Shown here one piece after another: positions 1 through 5,905 of a stretch of 7,372 nt of DNA. The notes under the pieces are model-generated. The model was not told where the DNA came from and made no database searches. It saw only the letters and a program-made list of their open reading frames with translations. Position 1 is the stretch's first letter. Each line of letters opens with the position of its first letter. Both the position numbers and the translations under genes were made by a program. Origin of the DNA: Pilimelia columellifera (GTDB lineage Bacteria > Actinomycetota > Actinomycetes > Mycobacteriales > Micromonosporaceae); contig NZ_BAAARY010000044.1 in assembly GCF_039532605.1 (NCBI RefSeq), forward strand, positions 1 to 7,372. Reading direction: 5' to 3'.

Positions 1-46
1 CGCCATCACCGGGACACAGGACCAACGCCGCCGCAGCAACAGACAT
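1..46 (-). CDS. IS630-family transposase, N-terminal end only (left copy, partial)
   Basis: The minus strand opens with ATG at 46-44 and reads MSVAAAALVLCPGDG before leaving the window. It matches the start of the right-hand copy (MSVAAALVLRPGDG), apart from one extra Ala codon and an Arg-to-Cys change. Only 15 codons are visible, so the family call rests on the right copy, whose 42 visible residues resemble the helix-turn-helix start of IS630 transposases. No clear Shine-Dalgarno precedes the ATG. The catalytic DDE part lies outside the window, so intactness cannot be judged. Confidence 0.7.
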   Translation of the reverse strand, partial: MSVAAAALVLCPGDG

Positions 47-101
47 GCCGCATTGTCTCGCACCCAACTCGTCAAATCACTTCAGACACGCGACACTAGA
101 C
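1..101. repeat. Left arm of a ~100-bp inverted repeat (IS630 5' end)
   Basis: Positions 1-101 are the reverse complement of 7191-7288 with three substitutions and one 3-base (gcg) length difference. The match covers the non-coding IS end, the transposase start and its first codons. Similarity stops at 101/7191, just outside a CTAG (96-99 and 7193-7196). IS630-family elements insert at TA, often within CTAG, so the element probably ends at the GTGTCGCG motif next to that TA. The shared bases reach three positions past the TA, so the exact boundary is uncertain. Confidence 0.9.
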
Positions 102-704
102 CGCCGACGGCGCCCTGAACCGGATGCACAACCACCTGCGCGAACAGGTCCGCCAGCAAGCCGAAGGACGCGACGCGCAACCCACTGCGGCACTGGTCGA
201 CTCCCAGTCGCTACGCGGCGCGCAGACCGTCGCACGGTCCAGCCGCGGCTACGACGCCGGGAAGAAGATCAACGGCCGCAAACGCCATATCGCGGTCGAC
301 ACCTGCGGGCTGCTACTCGCGGTCCTCATCACCGGCGCCGGCGTGCAGGACCGCGACGGTGCCCGACCACTGCTCTGGGCGTTGCACGCCTGCTTCCCCG
401 GTATCCGGGTGGTCTGGGCCGACTCGGGCTACACCGGCAAACTCGTCACCTGGGCCACCGAACAACTCAAACTCACCCTGCAGATCGTGGCCAAGCTGGC
501 CGGGCAGACCACCTTCGTCGTCCTGCACCGCAGGTGGGCGGTCGAGCGGACGTTCTCCTGGATCAACCGATCCCGACGCACCGTCCGCGACTACGAACGC
601 CTCCCGCAACACCACGCCGCGATGGTCCAATGGGCCATGATCATCATCATGACCCGCCGCCTCGCCCGCCACCAACACACCTGAAACCCTTATTTACCAG
701 GCTC
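99..704 (+). mobile_element. IS5-family insertion sequence remnant, left part missing
   Basis: This carries the 3' part of an IS5-type transposase and a plausible right end. After the TGA at 682-684, the sequence to 704 reads on the minus strand GAGCCTGGTAAATAAGGG, resembling an IS5/IS427-type terminal repeat. It is followed by TTA (705-707), which would fit a 3-bp TNA target duplication. The left end is gone, replaced by the IS630 end, so the terminal repeat cannot be verified by pairing. The element is therefore non-autonomous. Confidence 0.7.
100..684 (+). pseudogene. IS5-family transposase, 5'-truncated
   Basis: The frame is open from 100 to the TGA at 682-684 and begins TADGALNRMHNHLREQVR, a mid-protein stretch of IS5-family transposases rather than a start. 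The DDE catalytic set is visible. Counting from the internal ATG at 124, these are D26 (ALVDSQSLRG), D100 (VVWADSGYTG) and E141 in RRWAVERTFSWINRSRR, with the family's C-terminal tail after it. Full-length relatives are roughly 260-280 residues, so about the first third is missing. The codon just upstream (97-99) is TAG, formed by the IS630 junction, so nothing can read through. The ATG at 124 is unlikely to yield a working enzyme without the N-terminal DNA-binding region. Confidence 0.85.
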
Positions 705-920
705 TTAGTCGTCCTTGGCGGAGACCTCTGGGAACACGAGGATGGGAAGTACTACCCGTCCGGGGAGAGTTGGTACGTCGATTCTCGGGAAGGGGAGTCA
801 CCGCGCGACCGTGAAGCCCGAGTCAGAGTAGCAGCGATCGAGTTCTTCGAGCTCTATATCGGTGCCGACGACAAGGGAGTCACTTTCGTCGTGAAGTCAG
901 GCGCATCCGTTCCTAATTAG
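705..920 (+). pseudogene. C-terminal fragment of an unrecognised protein
   Basis: Directly after the IS5 end, the frame starting at 705 reads 71 codons to TAG at 918-920. The composition is protein-like: LVVLGGDLWEHEDGKYYPSG, then an acidic Glu/Arg-rich stretch, then AAIEFFELYIGADDKGVTF and a short tail. Upstream in this frame lies only the out-of-frame shadow of the IS5 transposase (proline/arginine rich), so the real N-terminus is not here. The simplest reading is that the IS5 element inserted into this gene and its other half was lost with the left part of the IS. I do not recognise the family. Its GC content is lower than that of the IS5 gene beside it. It converges on the R-M operon. Confidence 0.55.
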
Positions 921-1074
921 AGTCAAACATTAGTTGGGTTCCGTTGAGTATTGTCGACGGAGCCCACTTTTGTTGTCCGTAGTTGCATGGCTTCTGATAC
1001 GAAATGGCGTGAATCTTCCGGACAAGATCCGGTGCGGCGGCGCAGTCAAAGAGTCGGTGGTCCACCTGGAACAC
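913..1074 (-). CDS. Possible small ORF downstream of the endonuclease gene
   Basis: A minus-strand frame runs from GTG at 1074-1072 to TAG at 915-913, 53 codons. It reads MFQVDHRLFDCAAAPDL, then KIHAISYQKPCNYGQQK and ends LMFDSN. The composition is balanced and unlike the Arg/Pro-rich shadows around it, and the frame is open further upstream into the end of the endonuclease gene. It begins about 8 bases after the endonuclease stop, which could make it a third gene of that operon or the C-terminal scrap of an older gene. There is no good Shine-Dalgarno, no recognised family and only weak codon bias. It overlaps the end of the opposing fragment by 8 bases, so the call is tentative. Confidence 0.25.
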   Translation of the reverse strand: MFQVDHRLFDCAAAPDLVRKIHAISYQKPCNYGQQKWAPSTILNGTQLMFDSN

Positions 1075-1081
1075 TGCAATC

Positions 1082-2032
1082 TCAACGGTACGGGCCGAGG
1101 AAGCGCTCGCCGTTGTAGTGGATCATGTGTGTTGGGTGGTCGGCGCACCAGACCTCGGTTTCCCAAGCGATCGCGGTGACATACTTCCTGAACTCTGCGC
1201 GGTTCGGAAAGCACGACACATAGACGAGCCCCGCAGTAGAGGCAGCGAAAAGCGTCGCCAGCTCGCTGTGCCGCTTGGAGTCGACGGGGCCGTGAGAGCT
1301 GGCCGCCTCCATGAGTACGAGCCAGTTCCGATCGGGCAAATAGACTACGAGATCGGGCATCTTGCCGTGCTTGTCCACCGTGATGCCGAGACCTGCTAGT
1401 CGGTCTCTCTCGAACAGCGCCCACTTGTCGCCCGCATCGCCGATGTAGAGCACCTCGCCGGCAGGCGTGAACCGTGGGCAGAAGTCTTCGACCATCGACT
1501 TCAGGAGCACATTCTGACCTCCCGGCGAGAGGGTGAACTCCACGCCTCCTGGCAAGGTCAGCGGGATGCGATCCATCTCCCGGACAGCGTCGTACTTAGC
1601 CTTCAATCCCGGCACAGCGGCGAGGTACTCATTTACCGCAGAATCCCAGTGATCAGTCTTGTATGTCCGGATTACACCCAACGTTTCGGTGGGGATCTGA
1701 TAGTTCCACTTCGGAGAATTCACGGGGCGGTCGGGCTGGTCCGGATTTTGGATGATGAGATACGCCTCGGCGAACTGGTGAAGGGTGAAGCGCCGAATGG
1801 TCTCGCGACTATTGGGCGCGTACTCTTTCTCGTACACATCCCGAATGAAATCCATGATCGCTCGCGTTCCGAGCATGGGATTAGCTGCCTCACTCCACGC
1901 CTGCCCTGGCTCAAGGCCGAGGAGCGCCAGAAGTGTCAGGGCGCTGCGTTCATTGCTTCTTTCGGCATCCATGCCGAGCACCTTAAGCACGGTGCGGGCT
2001 TTCTCAACCTGCTCGATAGCTTCGTCGTTCAT
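1082..2032 (-). CDS. Type II restriction endonuclease, BsuBI/PstI family
   Basis: This 316-residue protein belongs to the BsuBI/PstI restriction endonuclease family. The N-terminal ~180 residues form the helical/winged-helix half. The C-terminal half is the PD-(D/E)XK nuclease, with YIGDAGDK at 196-203, KMPDLVVYL around P226-D227, and MEAASSHGPVDSKRH starting near E242, the family's signature block. D227 and E242 are the likely metal ligands. The prototypes BsuBI and PstI recognise CTGCAG, so that specificity is a reasonable guess but is not provable from sequence. The ATG at 2032 overlaps the methyltransferase stop as ATGA, indicating translational coupling and production after the protective enzyme. 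The length fits the family. The gene appears intact, with lower GC than the flanking transposase genes. Confidence 0.93.
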   Translation of the reverse strand: MNDEAIEQVEKARTVLKVLGMDAERSNERSALTLLALLGLEPGQAWSEAANPMLGTRAIMDFIRDVYEKEYAPNSRETIRRFTLHQFAEAYLIIQNPDQPDRPVNSPKWNYQIPTETLGVIRTYKTDHWDSAVNEYLAAVPGLKAKYDAVREMDRIPLTLPGGVEFTLSPGGQNVLLKSMVEDFCPRFTPAGEVLYIGDAGDKWALFERDRLAGLGITVDKHGKMPDLVVYLPDRNWLVLMEAASSHGPVDSKRHSELATLFAASTAGLVYVSCFPNRAEFRKYVTAIAWETEVWCADHPTHMIHYNGERFLGPYR

Positions 2033-3519
2033 GCTGGCCCCGCCGCGACGTCCGAGACGAGCGCGTCGATGTCGGCCTGGTCGGTCGGCGACTCATGTTC
2101 CCCCAGTCGTCGCAGCGAGTCCTGTTGTGGGAAGCGCAGCGTTCGCAGGTCGGTGGCATTGACCTGCGTATGCCCCGAGAAGGTGCGGAAGAACCGATCC
2201 ACGAGTGACGAGTTCAACCACACGCTGAGTCCGCGCGCGATTTGCTCATCCAGCCCGTCGCCTTTGATGTGAAACACGTTTAGATGGTTCTCGAAGGCGA
2301 CAGGGCCAGGAGTCTCGCTCGGAGACCAAACCGACGCAACGATCCGTCGCCGCTCTTCCTTTGCGCTGAACCGTTTGACAATCGTGTACCAGCCTTCGGG
2401 AAGCAACAGTGATTTTTCCTTCGGTTCAGTCGGCCTGAAGTACTGTGCTTTCCGGATTGCGCGCGGCCACTGGAGGTTGCCCCCGTGAATGTTGCCCGGA
2501 TAGATGAGCGGGAACGCCCCACCGGGATCCTCAGTATACAAAGCTGAGCGCGATCGGAAGTCCACTACGCGACCTGTCGAAACCTCAATTCCTAGGTCTC
2601 GCAAGGAGCGCGGAAGCGCAAGCATTCGCTCGGCCACGGAAGTATCGTCCGCATTTGTTGTGAGTCGGATGAAGCGGTGTAGGTCAGTGGGATGGACGAC
2701 GTCGCCGTACGGCACTTCACGAGTAGTGACTTGGTCGTGATGGCCGCTGCTGACCGAGAGCGTGACCCCGTCGCGCCTGCCTTCGCGAGTACCGGAGAAG
2801 ATCACGTTTTCCTGAAGGACGCCGGTGTCGGCGAACACTTTAGAGCGGGATTCGAAGACGTGGACATGGTCGAGCGCGAGATGGTCGAGCAGGTACCGCC
2901 GGAACTCACCGAAGTATGGCCCGTTGCAGAACGAGCGCGGGGTGATGGCCACCAACTGGCCAGCGGGCTGCAGAGCACCAACCGAGAGTGCGAGAAATGC
3001 CGCGTACAGGTTTGGGGCGTCCACGCTCGTGCGCTTCACCGCCTGTCGATACGGGCTGGTAATAGCCAACTTACCGTAGGGAGGATTCTGGATGACGAGA
3101 TCGAACCCGGTCAGGCGATGGTCAGCCCCATGAGCGGTGGCCGCGAGGATGAAGTCGGCCTCGATGACCTCCGCAGTGATTCGTCCCTGTCCGGCCGCCT
3201 TACATGCATCCAGCGTGGCCCGGAGGTGTGGGAGCACACTCTCATCGCACTCGACCGCGACGACGTGAACGGAGATGTCGGGACGGTCAGCGAGCACCCG
3301 AGCCACGAGTGCTGCTGTGAGCATCCCCGACCCCGCTCCAGGGTCCAACACACGCAGTGAACCCGACTTCGGTAGCCGGGGTAACGATGCAACCAGGGCC
3401 GATGCCGCCGCTGGCGTGAAGAACTGGCCGAGGGTGCCCTGCGTCCGCGCATCTAGCCCGCCTAGAGCAGCCAGGCGTTCGGTTTCGGCGAGGTCGAGCA
3501 GTCCTGCAGGCGTCGTCAC
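2029..3519 (-). CDS. Type II DNA N6-adenine methyltransferase, BsuBI/PstI type
   Basis: This 496-residue class I SAM-dependent DNA methyltransferase is the modification partner of the downstream endonuclease. Motifs in order are GQFFTP (31-36, motif X), VLDPGAGSGML (57-67, motif I, SAM binding), VVAVE with E90 (motif II), EADF with D122 (motif III) and NPPY (145-148, motif IV, catalytic). GQLVAITPRSF follows near 187-197. The order X-I-IV with the target recognition region after it is that of gamma-class N6-adenine enzymes, and the length matches M.PstI/M.BsuBI (about 500). The start is GTG at 3519-3517; the next in-frame upstream codons lack a better start and no strong Shine-Dalgarno is present. 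It probably methylates the adenine of the shared site. It is first in the operon, consistent with protection preceding cutting. A PstI-like site lies at its fourth to sixth codons. Confidence 0.93.
   Translation of the reverse strand: MTTPAGLLDLAETERLAALGGLDARTQGTLGQFFTPAAASALVASLPRLPKSGSLRVLDPGAGSGMLTAALVARVLADRPDISVHVVAVECDESVLPHLRATLDACKAAGQGRITAEVIEADFILAATAHGADHRLTGFDLVIQNPPYGKLAITSPYRQAVKRTSVDAPNLYAAFLALSVGALQPAGQLVAITPRSFCNGPYFGEFRRYLLDHLALDHVHVFESRSKVFADTGVLQENVIFSGTREGRRDGVTLSVSSGHHDQVTTREVPYGDVVHPTDLHRFIRLTTNADDTSVAERMLALPRSLRDLGIEVSTGRVVDFRSRSALYTEDPGGAFPLIYPGNIHGGNLQWPRAIRKAQYFRPTEPKEKSLLLPEGWYTIVKRFSAKEERRRIVASVWSPSETPGPVAFENHLNVFHIKGDGLDEQIARGLSVWLNSSLVDRFFRTFSGHTQVNATDLRTLRFPQQDSLRRLGEHESPTDQADIDALVSDVAAGPA
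3503..3510. promoter_or_regulatory. CCTGCAGG palindrome at the methyltransferase start
   Basis: An 8-bp perfect palindrome containing CTGCAG (3504-3509) sits 9-16 bases into the methyltransferase gene. CTGCAG is the target of the prototype enzymes of this R-M family. Methylation or protein binding here could feed back on transcription of the operon. The sequence shows only the site; any regulatory role is inference, and CTGCAG occurs at three other places in the window. Confidence 0.3.
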
Positions 3520-3546
3520 GATGTCACGCTATCTCGTTGGCGAACG

Positions 3547-3669
3547 TCAACCCAGGCAGCAGGGGCCCCGTCCTGCGCGGCGGCGCCCAGGCCTGCGTCG
3601 GACGAGGGCATCAAGACGATCGGCGTAGCCGCATCGGGTTACCGGCGGCCGTGCCCGCCCGGTTCGCAT
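3547..3669 (-). CDS. Possible 40-codon leader ORF upstream of the R-M operon
   Basis: On the minus strand, ATG at 3669-3667 follows a full GAAGGAG Shine-Dalgarno (3681-3675) at 5-base spacing, the best ribosome site on this strand. The frame runs MRTGRARPPVTRCGYADRL, then an Arg/Gly-rich stretch, ending PCCLG with TGA at 3549-3547, 27 bases before the methyltransferase GTG. Its strong basic bias resembles random GC-rich translation, so protein function is doubtful. It could be a translated leader, or the 5' stub of a gene cut off when the R-M operon arrived. No family is recognised. Confidence 0.35.
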   Translation of the reverse strand: MRTGRARPPVTRCGYADRLDALVRRRPGRRRAGRGPCCLG

Positions 3670-3689
3670 TGTGACTCCTTCGGGCACAA
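3651..3689 (-). promoter_or_regulatory. Inverted repeats around a strong Shine-Dalgarno
   Basis: GTGCCCG (3651-3657) and CGGGCAC (3681-3687) form a 7-bp inverted repeat with a 23-base loop holding the start codon of the leader ORF and most of its Shine-Dalgarno. A second, overlapping inverted repeat, TTGTG (3669-3673) and CACAA (3685-3689), covers the same ribosome site. They may be mutually exclusive RNA stems or an operator upstream of the R-M operon. No convincing -35/-10 pair was found next to them. Confidence 0.3.
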
Positions 3690-3741
3690 GGCAAACTCCC
3701 AACTATCATGTTGCGAAGGCAGCCATCCGTACAGCCCAGGG

Positions 3742-4641
3742 TCACGCCGACTCACCTCCCAGCACGTCGTCAATCGCCTTCGCGGCCGATCGCGCCCGAC
3801 TCGGTAGGACGTGGCCGTAGGTGTCCGCTGTCAAGCGGTAGGTCGAGTGTCCGAGCAGGTCCATGACGGTGCGCAGCTCCTCGCCCCGATCGAGGAGGAA
3901 CGTCGCGTAGGCGTGCCGCAGATCGTGCAGGTGCAGCCAGTCCAGTCCGGCCGCTTCCCGCAGCTGCTGGAATCGACGATTGACGTTGCGCGGCTCCATT
4001 GGGGTACCAACGGAGCTTGTGAGCACCAGACCGTAGTCCTCCCACAGCTCCCCGGCGGCCAGGCGGTCCTTCGCCTGGGTGACTCGCTGAGCGGTCAACG
4101 CGCGTTAGCCGGTCGCCGACAGCGGAGCGGCCGGGCGGAACGGTGCGTCTTCTGCGGCAGGAACATCAGCCGGTCATCAACTCGCTGGAGCGTTTGCCGA
4201 ACGAACAGCGCCATGGCATCCATGTCGATGTCCGCCCAGCGCAGTCCCAGCAGCTCGCCGCGGCGTAGGCCAGTCGAGATCGCCAGGGTGAACAGCGGCT
4301 CCAACCGATCACCCACCATCACATCGAGAAGTGCCTTCGCCTCCTGCGGCGTCAGCGCCCGTCGTTCTTGGCGGCCGAGCGGCGGTGGCTTGGCCGCCTT
4401 CGCTACGTTCCTCGCCCCAGTCGTACCCCTCGGCGTCGCTCAGGGCGACCCGCAGAACCGCGTGCAGCTTCACGATGCTGGCAGGTGCCATTCCTTCCCG
4501 CAGCGACGCCAGGAACCTTTGGACATCGCGGGCGCTCAGCCGGTCAAGCTTCGTTCGGCCGAGGCCCGGGATGAGATGGGTTTCCACCGCGATCCGAGAG
4601 TGCGCCACCGTCGACACCGCCGTGCCATGGGTCTGCTGCAC
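3742..4641 (-). pseudogene. Tyrosine-recombinase (phage-type) integrase, frameshifted and 5'-truncated
   Basis: Three overlapping reading segments make up one integrase. The first (from 4641) carries the SAM-like core-binding domain: HLIPGLGRTKLDRLSARDVQRF, interrupted here, and continuing to SDAEGYDWG. Near 4418 the sense frame shifts and continues ARNVAKAAKPPPLGRQERRA, then the first catalytic Arg block STGLRRGELLGLRW. Near 4100-4125 it shifts back, and the last segment holds HDLRHAYATFLL (His and second Arg), LLGHST and the nucleophile in TADTYGHV, ending at TGA 3744-3742. A TAA at 4107-4105 lies in the restored frame. All catalytic residues survive, but the frame does not, and the N-terminal arm-binding domain is absent where the IS3 begins. 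It probably once integrated the element carrying the neighbouring genes. Confidence 0.9.
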
Positions 4642-4653
4642 CAGTAGGTGACA
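4629..4653. repeat. Left terminal inverted repeat of the IS3 element
   Basis: GGGTCTGCTGCACC, two differing bases, then TAGGTGACA. The right end read on the minus strand is the same except for the two central bases (AG here, GA there). The start of the repeat overlaps the first codons (MQQT) of the remaining integrase frame, showing that those residues are IS-derived. Confidence 0.8.
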
Positions 4654-4696
4654 CCTGAGATGGCTTGCCGTTCAGGCGGGCTGGAAGGATGTCACC

Positions 4697-5005
4697 GTGC
4701 CCAAGCCCTACCCCCGAGAGTTCCGCGACGACGTCGTGCGTGTGGCCCGCAACCGCGACGCGGGTGTGACGGTCGAGCAGATCGCCAAGGACTTCGGGGT
4801 GCACCCGATGACCTTGTTTAAGTGGCTGCGTCAGGCCGATGTCGAGGCCGGCGACAAGCCGGGCGTGACCCGCAGCGAGTCGGCAGAGCTGCGGGAGCTG
4901 CGACGCCGTAACAAGCTGCTGGAGCAGGAGAACGAGGTCCTGCGCCGCGCCGCCGCCTACCTGTCCCAGGCGAACCTGCCGGGAAAAGGCTCTACCCGCT
5001 CGTGA
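4697..5005 (+). CDS. IS3-family transposase OrfA (DNA-binding subunit)
   Basis: A 102-residue protein with a helix-turn-helix of the HTH_Tnp_1 type over residues ~8-50 (REFRDDVVRVAR, then QIAKDFGVHPMTLFKWL). A leucine-zipper-like coiled coil follows at ~62-90 (ELRELRRRNKLLEQENEVLR). It binds the terminal repeats and, fused by frameshifting, forms the OrfAB transposase. The GTG start at 4697 is supported by GGAAGGA (4683-4689) at 7-base spacing and by the usual OrfA opening PKPYPREFRDDVV. The stop TGA (5003-5005) overlaps the orfB GTG. Confidence 0.93.
   Translation: MPKPYPREFRDDVVRVARNRDAGVTVEQIAKDFGVHPMTLFKWLRQADVEAGDKPGVTRSESAELRELRRRNKLLEQENEVLRRAAAYLSQANLPGKGSTRS
4981..4987 (+). other. 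Programmed -1 frameshift slippery heptamer G_GGA_AAA
   Basis: GGGAAAA is phased so that orfA codons GGA (4982-4984) and AAA (4985-4987) can slip back one base, matching the X_XXY_YYZ rule. The -1 frame continues directly as RLYPLVSELAADG, the conserved junction into OrfB of IS3 transposases. The site lies 15 bases before the orfA stop. A downstream RNA structure is expected but I did not confirm one. Confidence 0.75.
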
Positions 5006-5868
5006 GTGAGCTGGCCGCCGACGGGATCCCCGTCGCGGTGACGTGCCGGGTACTCAAAGTCGCTCGCCAGGCCTACTACCGGTGGCTGCACCAGCCCGTC
5101 ACCCCGGCCGAGTACGCGGCCGCCTACCGGGCGGACGCACTGTTCGACGCCCACCGCGAAGACCCCGAGTTCGGCTACCGGTTCCTGGCCGACGAGGCCG
5201 CCGCGGCCGGGCAGCCGATGGCTGACCGGACGGCGTGGCGGATCTGCTCCGGCAACGGCTGGTGGTCGGCGTTCGGCAAGCGCAAACGGCGGGGCAGGGG
5301 CGGCAAGGTCGGCCCACCGGTGCACGACGACTTGGTGCGACGGGACTTCACCGCCGACGGACCGAACCAGTTGTGGCTGGCCGACATCACCGAACACCAC
5401 ACCACCAGTGAGGGCAAGCTCTACCTTTGCGCGATCAAGGACGTGTGGTCGAACCGGATCGTCGACTACTCCATCGACTCCCGGATGAAGTCCCGCCTGG
5501 CCGTCAACGCGCTGGACAACGCCGCCGCCCGACGCGGCGACCTCACCGGCTGCGTTCTACACACCGACCGCGGGTCGCAATTTCGATCAAGGAAATTCGT
5601 CGCTGCTCTGCACCGCCACCGGCTGCTCGGTTCCATGGGCCGTGTCGGAGCAGCCGGCGACAACGCCGCCATGGAATCGTTCTTCGGGCTGCTGCAAAAC
5701 AACGTCCTCAACCGACGCACCTGGACCACCCGCGAGCAGCTACGCATCGCGATCGTGACCTGGATCGAACGCACCTACCACCGCCGACGCCGCCAGCGGC
5801 CCCTCGGCCGGTTGACCCCCATCGAGTACGAGACCATCATGACCCCACCGGCCACTCAGGCCGCGTGA
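5002..5868 (+). CDS. IS3-family transposase OrfB (DDE catalytic subunit)
   Basis: A 288-residue rve-type integrase-fold transposase. The N-terminal region (ARQAYYRWLHQPVTPAEY, then EDPEFGYRFLADE near 53-65) is the HTH_21 segment. The catalytic triad is D128 (LWLADITE), D189 (VLHTDRGSQF) and E225 (NAAMESFFGLL), with exactly 35 residues between the second Asp and the Glu, the classical D(35)E spacing. The gene reads without interruption to TGA at 5866-5868. The GTG start shares bases with the orfA stop (GTGA), so OrfB can be made alone by coupling, while the active enzyme is probably the OrfAB frameshift fusion. Strong GC third-position bias marks it as native to high-GC hosts. Confidence 0.95.
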   Translation: MSELAADGIPVAVTCRVLKVARQAYYRWLHQPVTPAEYAAAYRADALFDAHREDPEFGYRFLADEAAAAGQPMADRTAWRICSGNGWWSAFGKRKRRGRGGKVGPPVHDDLVRRDFTADGPNQLWLADITEHHTTSEGKLYLCAIKDVWSNRIVDYSIDSRMKSRLAVNALDNAAARRGDLTGCVLHTDRGSQFRSRKFVAALHRHRLLGSMGRVGAAGDNAAMESFFGLLQNNVLNRRTWTTREQLRIAIVTWIERTYHRRRRQRPLGRLTPIEYETIMTPPATQAA

Positions 5869-5875
5869 CTTGAAC

Positions 5876-5900
5876 TGTCACCTATCGGTGCAGCAGACCC
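5876..5900. repeat. Right terminal inverted repeat of the IS3 element
   Basis: Mirror of the left end: TGTCACCTA, two differing bases, then GGTGCAGCAGACCC. It begins 8 bases after the orfB stop codon. The bases outside it (CTCT) do not match those outside the left repeat (CCAT), so no target duplication is seen. Confidence 0.8.
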
Positions 5901-5905
5901 CTCTG

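Larger units (their letters stand above)
4629..5900 (+). mobile_element. IS3-family insertion sequence, apparently complete
   Basis: A roughly 1.27-kb element with orfA, orfB and inverted ends. The terminal repeats are 25 bp with 23 matches (4629-4653 and 5876-5900). A shorter reading uses only the inner TAGGTGACA motifs (4645 and 5884). The size and gene order are typical for IS3. Bases flanking either candidate boundary do not form a 3-5 bp direct repeat. The left flank is a decapitated integrase and the right flank a decapitated Ymh-like gene. All orfA/orfB features look functional, so it may still be active. Confidence 0.85.

Noticed and set aside
45..704. Long plus-strand frame in another register through the IS5 region
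   Set aside because: Its first two thirds is a proline/arginine-rich shadow of the transposase frame. Only the last ~71 codons (705-920) look like a real protein.
1018..1032. CCGGA-CAAGA-TCCGG hairpin downstream of the endonuclease
   Set aside because: A 5-bp stem with no U-run on either strand. Too weak to call a terminator.
934..1179. Plus-strand 81-codon frame with a hydrophobic stretch
   Set aside because: It overlaps the antisense end of the endonuclease gene, turns Arg/Gly-rich at the end, and lacks a family or ribosome site.
930..1424. Minus-strand 164-codon frame over the endonuclease 3' end
   Set aside because: It is an Arg-rich shadow of the endonuclease, which has clear nuclease motifs in a different frame.
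1649..2272. Plus-strand 207-codon frame opposite the R-M genes
   Set aside because: Antisense shadow of two genes with strong motif evidence; no start signal.
3543..3550. TTGACG as a -35 box for the methyltransferase
   Set aside because: The only -10-like hexamer placed for a leaderless start (TAGCGT, 3531-3526) leaves a 13-bp spacer, too short for a normal promoter.
3660..3741. tRNA 3' end or att core beside the integrase
   Set aside because: No tRNA-like arm, CCA end or matching direct repeat could be found in the window.
3811..4647. Plus-strand 278-codon frame opposite the integrase
   Set aside because: It is open only because of high GC. The opposite strand carries all integrase catalytic motifs.
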